Shown one piece after another: positions 1-5,454 of a DNA stretch of 10,884 nucleotides. Source of the stretch: Candidatus Competibacteraceae bacterium (lineage in GTDB: Bacteria > Pseudomonadota > Gammaproteobacteria > Competibacterales > Competibacteraceae). The translations under genes were made by a program, and so were the position numbers. Numbering within the stretch: position 1 is the stretch's first letter; every line of letters starts with the position of its first letter. The notes under the pieces are model-generated. The model did not search any database, was not told the DNA's origin, and saw only the letters and a list, made by a program, of their open reading frames with translations. The stretch lies in contig JAGRHM010000547.1 in the NCBI GenBank assembly GCA_020445005.1, forward strand, positions 1 through 10,884, given 5' to 3'.

Positions 1-22
1 AAAACTTTTGCGGCAGCCCACT

Positions 23-50
23 AGCGGCTTCAGATGAATCTGGAGCCGCT
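23..50. repeat. Inverted repeat, 13-bp arms with 2-nt centre
   Basis: The arms 23-35 and 38-50 pair along 13 positions with one G:U wobble, starting with AGCGGCT and ending with AGCCGCT. No T-run follows on either strand, so I do not call a terminator. The rest of 1-274 contains open frames but none with convincing codon use or a recognisable product. It is probably the upstream region of the NTPase gene that starts at 275. Confidence 0.4.
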
Positions 51-274
51 CCAACCATTGAGCATCCGCATGAGCGTAGCTGATAAACACCTGTCGCCGG
101 GGCGATGGGGTCGATGGCGTATTCACTGCCGGTCCCTCAAACTCGTTGTGTCTCTTTTTTATGATAGCCCGTTCACGATCCCGCCGCGGGTCGGGAAACC
201 GCTAACCGAACGGCTACACTTGGGCAAAACGGCGCGCGTTCGAGCGCGGCGGTCGCGAACGGAGGGCTAAAGCC

Positions 275-1271
275 ATGCGCGACATCACCGGGTTGATCGG
301 CCACGATGGTGTGGTCGAAAAAGCCGCTCAGGAGGTCCGTAAGGGCCGCCACGTCATTTTGACGTGGCAAGGGGGTCGGGGTCGGCAAATCCAGCGTCTT
401 AAAGGCGGTTCTAGAGCGCCTGGAGCGGCCTCGCGAAGCGCGCGTCCCGGTCGATGCCGAAGCCGATGACCGGCCCAGCCAACGCCAGTGCCGCACGCCA
501 ACGGTGATTCACATTGCCGATCATCAGCCCAAGGCGCAATTCGTGGACATCGCCCGCCAGCAACTGGCGGGCGGCCTGCTCGATGCGATGGCGCTGGAGT
601 TGCCGGAGGAATACCGCTACCTGCCACCCGAACTGATTGAGTGATCACGCATCCGCCGCCAGGTGAACCGGCTGAGTATGCAGGATTTGACGGCGGCGAT
701 GATCCCGGCCCTGCATGATCACCCCGGCAAAGTCATTATTGCCGTCGACGATATGACGAGCCTGACGCCAACGCTGATTGCGTTCTGGCTGGCGGTGTTC
801 GACGCCGCCCAGGTCATCGGTTGCGCCAGCCAGAAGAAAGCGGGCCTCGCCAAGCTGTGGTGGAAGATGACCGAAATCGAGATTCCACCGCTGGCGCCGG
901 AGGCGACGCGGCAGATTGTCCAAACCTACATCACCCGGTAGGGAATGCTGATCGAATCGCCCGGCCTGTTCATCGGCCACATCGTTAAGCAATCGGGCGG
1001 CAACCCGCAGGCCATCGCCGACATGCTCGATGACTCGGCCAAAGAAAGGTTGGTGGACAAGCGCAAAATCCGGGAGATGCGCCACGCTGCCGGAGTGCGC
1101 TATGTGGATTTCACGCCCGTCATGATCATCGCCCTGGCCTCGGTGGTCGGAGCGCGTTATCTGGCCATCGGCACCGGGGACACCGAGTTGTACATCTTCG
1201 CCGGGATGCTGGCGGCAGTGGTCATCAGCGTTCGGGTGTTTTTGTTCAAGGGGGCCGGGAAAGCCAATTAA
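275..1271 (+). pseudogene. Decayed membrane-anchored AAA/STAND-type NTPase
   Basis: Read with one frame correction, this is a protein of about 331 residues. The N-terminus (MRDITGLIGHD) is in the frame of 275. The P-loop GVGVGKSS is in the frame of 372, one base later, so a single extra G in the run 371-375 explains the shift. After it the frame stays open except for TGA at 642-644 and TAG at 939-941. Visible family features are Walker A (372-392), Walker B VIIAVDDM (about 733-756), a sensor-like stretch VIGCASQKK, and the GGNPQAIADML motif typical of the lid of Orc1/STAND-like ATPases. The last 55 residues contain two hydrophobic helices (around FTPVMIIALASVVGA and LYIFAGMLAAVVISV), so the protein would have sat in the inner membrane by its C-terminus. 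A good Shine-Dalgarno GGAGG (261-265) precedes the ATG by 9 nt. Its role is unknown; it lies upstream of brnTA in both module copies. Three independent lesions make a functional product unlikely. Confidence 0.8.
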
Positions 1272-1308
1272 CCCCGCGTTCGTTCCCCGATCCGGTCATC
1301 AAAAAGGC

Positions 1309-1314
1309 TATAAT
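1309..1314 (+). promoter_or_regulatory. Probable -10 box of the brnTA copy 1 promoter
   Basis: A perfect TATAAT lies 17 nt before the brnT1 ATG. No good -35 box is visible at 16-18 nt spacing. It is immediately followed by the inverted repeat TGTA-GT-TACA (1314-1323), which could be an operator site. Autorepression by the antitoxin is known for the BrnTA family; assigning this repeat to it is inference. Confidence 0.45.
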
Positions 1315-1331
1315 GTAGTTACAATTTACTC

Positions 1332-1604
1332 ATGATCACCTGGGATGAACCCAAGCGTTTAGCGAATTTGCGCAAGCATGGCATCGACTTGGCCGATGGC
1401 GAGGTGCTGTTCGACGCTCCCCTGGTGACCCAGGAGGACGATCGCGTGGCGTAGGGCGAACAGCGCCTGCAAAGTCTGGGACTTTTCTATGGTGTGGTAG
1501 TGTTTCTGGTGTGGGTGGACCGTCCCGCCGCGCCCCACCTGATTTCCGTTCACAAGGCGACACGACATGAAGAACGACGTGACTGGCAAACTGTTGGGCA
1601 CTGA
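1332..1604 (+). pseudogene. brnT: BrnT-family toxin, copy 1, interrupted by an amber codon
   Basis: BrnT is a RelE-like ribonuclease toxin neutralised by BrnA. The frame opens MITWDEPKRLANLRKHGID, the usual N-terminal BrnT signature, and runs 90 codons to TGA at 1602-1604. Codon 41 (1452-1454) is TAG. The intact copy at 4880 has Tyr in this place, within the family motif EDDR..YGE, so one base change accounts for the loss. Over the first 45 codons 28 residues match copy 2. After the stop the frame still looks BrnT-like (GEQRLQSLG, ISVHKATRHEERR), so the mutation appears recent. The frame overlaps brnA1 by 38 bp, the usual arrangement for this pair. A full-length toxin is not expected unless the amber codon is suppressed. 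Confidence 0.85.
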
Positions 1605-1911
1605 CCTGGACAAGTTGCGGGCGCTCGCCGATGCGGACATCGCTATCGATGAGGACACCGCTTACGACCCAACCGATCCGGCAGCGGTTGAGGGCTTCTG
1701 GGCCGAGGCCATCGTCACACCGGGCGGGGGCGTCGATGCCACGTTGGCCGCCTTGCGCCGGGCGCGCGGGCCAGGCCGCAAGCCGCGCAAGCGGGCGTTG
1801 ACCGTGCGCTACTCGCCCGAAGTGGTGGCTTACTTCAAGGCCACGGGCCAAGGCTGGCAGACACGGATGGATGAGGCGCTCAAGGAGTGGATTGCCCAGC
1901 ATTCGGGGTAA
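1567..1911 (+). CDS. brnA: BrnA-family antitoxin, copy 1
   Basis: This 114-residue protein has the typical C-terminal DNA-binding signature of BrnA (COG3514/DUF4415, ribbon-helix-helix): VRYSPEVVAYFKATGQGWQ followed by TRMDEALKEWI. In this family the C-terminal part binds the operator and the partner region wraps the toxin, giving autorepression. The N-terminal 70 residues are acidic and have little similarity to copy 2, while 30 of the last 40 residues match it. The ATG overlaps the end of brnT1 and has a weak purine-rich stretch (AAGGCG, 1553-1558) in front. The frame is intact even though its cognate toxin is broken, making it an orphan antitoxin. It could still bind DNA or cross-neutralise BrnT2; the latter is speculative because the toxin-facing halves differ. 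Confidence 0.85.
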   Translation: MKNDVTGKLLGTDLDKLRALADADIAIDEDTAYDPTDPAAVEGFWAEAIVTPGGGVDATLAALRRARGPGRKPRKRALTVRYSPEVVAYFKATGQGWQTRMDEALKEWIAQHSG

Positions 1912-1915
1912 TCCT

Positions 1916-2248
1916 TTGACGCTCGGTACGCATGCCGCCTTTGCGTCCGTCCTGTATCTGGGCGGGGCGACGCTGTTTGGCTACAAGCCGGATCTGATCG
2001 GCGGGCTGCTGATCATGGTCGCCAGCCTCCTCCCGGACATCGACCATCCCCCTGCCAAGATCGGGCGGCTGTTCTGGTTCGTCTCGGTGCCGCTGGAGCG
2101 CCGTTTCGGCCATCGCACTCTGACCCATAGCCTCGTCGCCTTGGGGGCGCTGGCCCTCGTGACTGCCCCGCTGGCGTGGATTCAGCCGCACTACTGGTCG
2201 AGTTCCACAGTTTGTCCCGGCTCCACCGTTATATTCTCTATGAGTTGA
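1916..2248 (+). pseudogene. Truncated YdjM/DUF457-type membrane metal-dependent hydrolase, copy 1
   Basis: The frame begins at TTG, 4 bases after the brnA1 stop, exactly as in the complete copy at 5455. Residues 1-94 match that copy at 91 positions. They include the N-terminal His, the LLPDIDHP motif and the FGHRTLTHS motif. At position 2197/2198 homology ends abruptly. The frame then reads 16 unrelated codons, antisense to the neighbouring vWA gene, before a stop at 2246-2248. The second transmembrane half, the later SHLWID metal-binding motif and the C-terminal domain are all missing, so activity is unlikely. Most base differences from the complete copy are silent, implying that both copies were under selection before this one was cut. 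Confidence 0.85.
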
Positions 2249-3357
2249 TTCGGAAACTGTATCTTGTAAGTCCCCGGCGGAACCACAAGAAAATTGGTTC
2301 CAGATATAATATCGCCAACATATCCAGTCGAACTACTATTACACTCACCTGTGGAATTTTCCTGGCAAACAGGTACTACTACGTCACGAAAATTCGGTAT
2401 ATTAATTACACCAATTTTCACTACAGTTGGTTGCCCCGCCTTGACGTCAACATCCTCGACATAGACATTATCGAATTTTAGCCGATACGTTCCAGCAGGT
2501 ACCGAAAGAGCGTTTGGACCGGGCAAGATATTTCCTGCATAGGCAGGAGAGCTACTGGTGCATTCTTGCAGTGCGCCCGTGCGGCATACATCAATAATGC
2601 GTCCGCGCAGTCCCGGTAATTCGATTGTGCCTCGCTCCATTGATATATGGACCGTCTTTACCTTAGGAGGCGGAGCGACGGGTTGGTTCGCGGCCATATC
2701 CGCTTTTATAAGTTCCGCTTTTACGTCTTCAAAGGCTGCAGCAAGCTCTTGACCGTTCGCAACATTGAAGTATTTCCCTCCGCCCTCGCGCGCGATGCAT
2801 TGGAGTTGGTCCTGTCCTTCGGTAATATTAAACCCAACTACGTGTATAGTGATGTTGATGTCGTATTGCTCGCGCAGTCGCCGAGCGACTCCGCAAGGAT
2901 CGCCGCCGCAGCTTTCCATACCGTCGCTGACTAAGAGGATCGAAGCCTGGCCCTCTTCTTTCTTCAGCGTTTCCCCTACCAATGTCAGAGTGTCTGCTAT
3001 GGGCGTCTTGCCTTTTGGGCTCAGCATCGCGACAAAGGGGAACAATAGTGCGTGCTGGTCATAGGTAACCGGGGGAAAGTGTTCGATATCCCGGCAGTCC
3101 GCCTTGCTACGGTGCCCGTACACTGTCAAGCCTAACTGCGTATCTGCAGAGAGTTTTACATTCGCCAGCCAATCGTGAACAACCCTTTTGGCAGCAGTAA
3201 TCTTCGCCTCACCCCCGACTTGCCCCCACATCGAACCGGAAGCATCCAAGATGATCTCGACACGAGTGGCTGCTCCTGCTCCCAGGGAGATCAGCAGACC
3301 ACTTACGAATGCGGCCCCAATCCATAACCGCAGGGCCGTTTTGTTTGTCCGTACCAT
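2191..3357 (-). CDS. Exported von Willebrand factor A domain protein with two 73-residue repeats
   Basis: This 388-residue protein has an N-terminal signal peptide (basic start, hydrophobic core to about residue 30, AGA site). A vWA domain follows at about 33-215 with a full metal-ion-dependent adhesion site: D38-x-S40-x-S42 in DASGSMWGQ, T118 in KGKTPIAD, and D145 in LLVSDGMES. Such domains bind protein ligands through a metal ion. After a Pro-rich linker, two tandem repeats occupy 243-315 and 316-388. They share about 28 of 73 positions, each with CysX8-9Cys, a Ser triplet and (V)P.GTY; they may be beta-rich carbohydrate or protein-binding units, but I do not recognise the family. The ATG at 3357 is preceded by AGGAG 8 nt upstream and is preferred to the TTG two codons earlier. 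The stop codon and last Gln codon lie inside the truncated hydrolase DNA, so the original 3' end may have been lost. GC content is visibly lower than in the flanking genes. Confidence 0.85.
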   Translation of the reverse strand: MVRTNKTALRLWIGAAFVSGLLISLGAGAATRVEIILDASGSMWGQVGGEAKITAAKRVVHDWLANVKLSADTQLGLTVYGHRSKADCRDIEHFPPVTYDQHALLFPFVAMLSPKGKTPIADTLTLVGETLKKEEGQASILLVSDGMESCGGDPCGVARRLREQYDINITIHVVGFNITEGQDQLQCIAREGGGKYFNVANGQELAAAFEDVKAELIKADMAANQPVAPPPKVKTVHISMERGTIELPGLRGRIIDVCRTGALQECTSSSPAYAGNILPGPNALSVPAGTYRLKFDNVYVEDVDVKAGQPTVVKIGVINIPNFRDVVVPVCQENSTGECNSSSTGYVGDIISGTNFLVVPPGTYKIQFPNQLIENITVEPGQTVELDQ

Positions 3358-3377
3358 TGTCAATTCTCCTGGAGGAA

Positions 3378-3389
3378 GATTCGAGAATC
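3378..3389. promoter_or_regulatory. Short inverted repeat upstream of the vWA gene
   Basis: GATTC and GAATC flank a GA spacer just upstream of the Shine-Dalgarno of the vWA gene. A TATTTT sequence on the minus strand nearby could be a -10 box, but no convincing -35 is seen. The remaining bases of 3390-3522, between the two minus-strand genes, show nothing recognisable to me. Confidence 0.2.
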
Positions 3390-3522
3390 ACAAAATAGAC
3401 TCCCAGTTGATCCGCGTGGTGGTGCAGCGCTGCGCGCCGCGCACACCGCGGATGCCGATCCGCCGTCTCGTTGCCGCAGGCACGGTACCCAGCAAGCGCA
3501 TATTTAGGTCGGCGCCTTGTGT

Positions 3523-4461
3523 TCAATCCGGACTTGCGGGCGTATGCAGCGCCGCCCGGAGTTCCGCCAGATGCCCAGCGAGCGGAGGGGTCACCGTGCG
3601 GGGAGCCGGGGCCGGTGGCAAGCGGGCGCCGGTATCAGGATCAACGCCCAATTTCCGCATCCGCGCGCGCCAGGCATCCTGCTCGGCCTGTTTTTCCGCC
3701 TCGGTCAGTTCGACGAGTTGACACGGCTGATGATAAACCGCAATCCGTTCAGGCGGCTGGGACGTGCGAACCGGCGCGGACCGGGGTAATCGCTCCCGGC
3801 GAATCCAGCGCCGCCATTCACTGAACCAATCAGCGGATTGCGTACCGCGACTGCGGTGATAATCCAGGAAGTTATCTCCACTGGTCTGGATGGCTTCGCG
3901 CGGCAAATCGGGCCGTTGTTGCTGCGCCGCCTCGATCCAAGCCACCGGCAGGGTGTCTGGGGTCCCGGTACGCTGCGCAGCGAGAGGGCGCGACGGGGCC
4001 GGGGCCGGGGGGGGCGTTTCCGGGCATGGCGCGTGCGGTAGCGCACTCTCTGTTGGTTTGTTAAAGCTGGTCTGTTCTGTCTGACGATTTTGCCAGCGGC
4101 GGGGTTTAGGGGCTGACGGTTTTGCCAGGGGATGCAAGGGCAGCAGGTAGCGGCTATTGCCTAGACGTTTGATAAGCCCCGCCTCTTCCAACTGTTTAAG
4201 CGCACGGCTTACCTGATCCAGGTGGAGCCGGGTCAGCGCCGCCAGTCTGGCGCGCCCGGGCCAGCAGTAGCCTTGCAGATTGGCGTGGTTTGCCAGGGCG
4301 ATGTAAACCCGGATGGCGGAACCGGGGAGGTCGTTGAGACGATCCAACTCTCTGTGGTTGATCGTACCGAACTGCTTGGGGTTGGTTTGGAACCGCTTGG
4401 CGGTGGCCGGGTAGTAAGTAATCAAACAAGGGGTAGAACTTGGCGCGTTTTCAGTTATCAT
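3523..4461 (-). CDS. Winged-helix protein with DnaT-like C-terminal domain (phage/plasmid replication type)
   Basis: This 312-residue protein has three recognisable parts. Residues 45-108 read as a winged-helix domain: GSAIRVYIALANHAN, then WPGRARLAALTRLHLDQV, LKQLEEAGLIKR and a wing RLGNSRYLL. A long Pro/Ala-rich linker covers about 111-168. Residues 169-225 (ending FLDYHRSRG...DWFSEWRRWIRRE) resemble the ssDNA-binding domain of DnaT and phage replisome organisers. The basic C-terminal tail is low complexity. Proteins of this design start replication or load helicase on phages, plasmids and integrative elements, which fits the accessory setting; no cognate helicase or origin is recognisable here. 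I chose ATG 4461 because GGGAG (4474-4470, minus strand) lies 8 nt upstream. A GTG at 4497 or ATG at 4476 in the same frame would add 12 or 5 residues but have no comparable site. Confidence 0.65.
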   Translation of the reverse strand: MITENAPSSTPCLITYYPATAKRFQTNPKQFGTINHRELDRLNDLPGSAIRVYIALANHANLQGYCWPGRARLAALTRLHLDQVSRALKQLEEAGLIKRLGNSRYLLPLHPLAKPSAPKPRRWQNRQTEQTSFNKPTESALPHAPCPETPPPAPAPSRPLAAQRTGTPDTLPVAWIEAAQQQRPDLPREAIQTSGDNFLDYHRSRGTQSADWFSEWRRWIRRERLPRSAPVRTSQPPERIAVYHQPCQLVELTEAEKQAEQDAWRARMRKLGVDPDTGARLPPAPAPRTVTPPLAGHLAELRAALHTPASPD

Positions 4462-4498
4462 AATGGGTACTCCCATCGTGGTCTTAGGGGATACCACT

Positions 4499-4603
4499 GG
4501 GTCGCTTCATCCGCCAAGACTAAGGCGACCCGGTGGGCCAACTCTCCCTGAAGGGAGATGAGTCCCAGTATAGAACCCCCGTCCGCCGCCTGGCGGTTTT
4601 TTT
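4499..4603 (+). other. Cluster of three hairpins ending in an intrinsic terminator, upstream of the minus-strand replication-type gene
   Basis: Three stems follow each other. GGGTCGC (4499-4505) pairs with GCGACCC (4525-4531). TCTCCC (4543-4548) pairs with GGGAGA (4553-4558) around a TGAA loop. CCGCC (4583-4587) pairs with GGCGG (4592-4596), followed by seven Ts. Read on the + strand this has the shape of a small structured RNA lying antisense to the leader of the gene at 3523-4461. No good + strand promoter is visible before it. The rest of the 4462-4879 gap holds only the NTPase remnant at 4774-4821, a 10-bp direct repeat TTCGGGCGTT (4622-4631 and 4781-4790) and an 8-bp inverted repeat (4678-4685 with 4725-4732). 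Confidence 0.35.
4583..4603 (+). terminator. Intrinsic terminator, + strand
   Basis: A GC-only 5-bp stem (CCGCC/GGCGG) with a 4-nt loop is followed directly by seven T residues (4597-4603). No + strand protein gene precedes it within 2 kb, because both genes at 2191-4461 are on the minus strand. It therefore either ends a non-coding or antisense transcript or insulates brnTA copy 2 from upstream transcription. Confidence 0.6.
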
Positions 4604-4773
4604 ATGCCGGCGGGGTCAGCCTTCGGGCGTTGGGTGAGGCGCTCCACACCCCATCGACGGCAGCCTCTTCCCGAAGAGCGGACCGAACACCGGCTACCGC
4701 TCGGCATTCAACCCGAAAAAACGCCGGTCCGCCCAGGTCGCTTCCGCCCGGCTCAGGGCGCTGTCCAACACGA

Positions 4774-4821
4774 ATCCGCGTTCGGGCGTTTCTGTTCAAG
4801 GGCGCGAGGCAGGCCAGTTGA
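4774..4821 (+). pseudogene. Remnant of the NTPase gene: last 15 codons and stop
   Basis: The frame IRVRAFLFKGARQAS-stop lines up codon for codon with ISVRVFLFKGAGKAN-stop at 1224-1271. Similarity disappears just upstream (before 4774). The module's left boundary in copy 2 therefore cuts through the NTPase gene, leaving only the end of its second membrane helix and the cytosolic tail. Confidence 0.75.
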
Positions 4822-4844
4822 TGGTCGATCCAGCCAGGCGTTCG

Positions 4845-4879
4845 TTGATCAATCATCAAATTGCATCTACGATTTGATC
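4845..4879 (+). promoter_or_regulatory. Candidate operator of brnTA copy 2
   Basis: ATCAAAT (4855-4861) and ATTTGAT (4872-4878) form a perfect 7-bp inverted repeat with a 10-nt spacer, ending one base before the brnT2 ATG. Just upstream is the palindrome TTGATCAA (4845-4852), and TTGATCA recurs at 4874-4880. The position fits autorepression by the BrnTA complex, as known for the family. Binding here is inference and no clear -35/-10 pair is seen. Confidence 0.45.
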
Positions 4880-5158
4880 ATGATGACCTGGGATGAAGCG
4901 AAGCGCCAAGAAAACCTCCGCAAGCAGGAGATCGACTTTGCAGGGGGTGAGGCGGTGTTCGATCATCCGGTCGTGGCGTGGGAAGATGACCGGGAAGGCT
5001 ATGGCGAACAACGGATCAACGTCTTGGGCTTTCTGAACGGTGATCTGGTGCATCTGACCGATACCGAGCGTGACGATGACCTCCACGCCAGTTCGTTGCG
5101 AAGGGCGGAAAAACATGAAATCAGACGTTATCGAGCGGCGCTTGCCAAAGACCGATGA
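4880..5158 (+). CDS. brnT: BrnT-family toxin, copy 2 (intact)
   Basis: This 92-residue protein has the full BrnT layout: N-terminal TWDEAKRQENLRKQEIDF, central EDDREGYGEQR, and C-terminal TERDDD followed by SLRRAEKHEIRRY. BrnT is a RelE-fold endoribonuclease that slows translation when freed from BrnA. The start is ATG-ATG at 4880/4883; the first aligns with the start of copy 1. The gene overlaps brnA2 by 44 bp, so toxin and antitoxin are co-translated from one transcript. All 92 codons are open and nothing indicates inactivation. The usual strand order (RI.SARKA near the C-terminus) is altered to HASSLRRA, within the variation I would expect for the family, but activity cannot be judged from sequence alone. 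Confidence 0.88.
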   Translation: MMTWDEAKRQENLRKQEIDFAGGEAVFDHPVVAWEDDREGYGEQRINVLGFLNGDLVHLTDTERDDDLHASSLRRAEKHEIRRYRAALAKDR

Positions 5159-5450
5159 AGAATGGGAGGCGTTGATCGCGGACGCGCCGGGCGAAGAGCG
5201 TCCGCTGGATCCTGACGCGGAACGGGCCTTCCTGGAAAAGGCGGTCGTGGTGCGCGAAGGCGGCCCCGTGGCCGTGCGTGCGGCGCTGACCGGTCGGCGG
5301 ATGCGCGGGCCGCAGAAGACGCCAACCAAGGAGCAAGTGGCGATCCGGCTTTCGCCGGAGGTGCTGGCGTATTTCCGCGCCACCGGCCAAGGCTGGCAGA
5401 CGCGCATGGACGCGGCGCTCAAGGAGTGGATCACACAACATTCCGGTTAA
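5115..5450 (+). CDS. brnA: BrnA-family antitoxin, copy 2
   Basis: This 111-residue antitoxin is the partner of BrnT2. Its C-terminal ribbon-helix-helix-type signature reads IRLSPEVLAYFRATGQGWQ then TRMDAALKEWI, typical for BrnA (COG3514/DUF4415). The N-terminus (KTDEEWEALIADAP) differs from copy 1, in step with the divergence of the two toxins. I chose ATG 5115 because it lies in the usual overlap with brnT2 and aligns with the MK(N/S)DV start of copy 1. A start at 5070 would add 15 residues read in another frame of brnT2. The gene ends 4 bases before the TTG of the hydrolase, suggesting translational coupling. Confidence 0.87.
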   Translation: MKSDVIERRLPKTDEEWEALIADAPGEERPLDPDAERAFLEKAVVVREGGPVAVRAALTGRRMRGPQKTPTKEQVAIRLSPEVLAYFRATGQGWQTRMDAALKEWITQHSG

Positions 5451-5454
5451 TCCC

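Larger units (their letters stand above)
1224..2197 (+). repeat. Module copy 1: NTPase tail, brnT, brnA, hydrolase 5' part
   Basis: This segment matches 4774-5736 in gene order and spacing. Both copies contain the same NTPase C-terminal codons, an intergenic gap, overlapping brnT and brnA, four bases, and a hydrolase starting at TTG. From the brnA stop to the end of homology the offset is constant (3539 bp) with no gaps. Nucleotide identity in the hydrolase part (1912-2197) is about 90 percent by hand alignment (about 28 differences in 286). It is much lower in brnT and in the 5' half of brnA. Homology ends sharply after the shared CTACTGG at 2191-2197. Confidence 0.85.

Noticed and set aside
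1..20. Similarity of AACTTTTGCGG at the left edge to AACTTTTCGCT near 10787, as paired attachment sites
   Set aside because: Only about seven bases match in a row and the inverted arm is missing on the left. This is too little to claim an att pair.
34..270. Open frame of 78 codons at the left edge
   Set aside because: The residue composition looks random and Arg-rich, no motif is visible, and the frame lies over a hairpin and the NTPase leader. I treat it as chance.
642..1454. Idea that TAG/TGA codons are read through as part of a recoded genetic code
   Set aside because: The NTPase also has a frameshift, and TAG is the natural stop of the vWA gene in the same window. Ordinary decay explains the stops better.
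4604..4879. N-terminal extension of brnT2 by 92 codons
   Set aside because: The frame is open but of random composition, crosses the NTPase remnant in another frame and overlaps the candidate operator. BrnT proteins are about 90 residues and copy 1 starts at the equivalent ATG.
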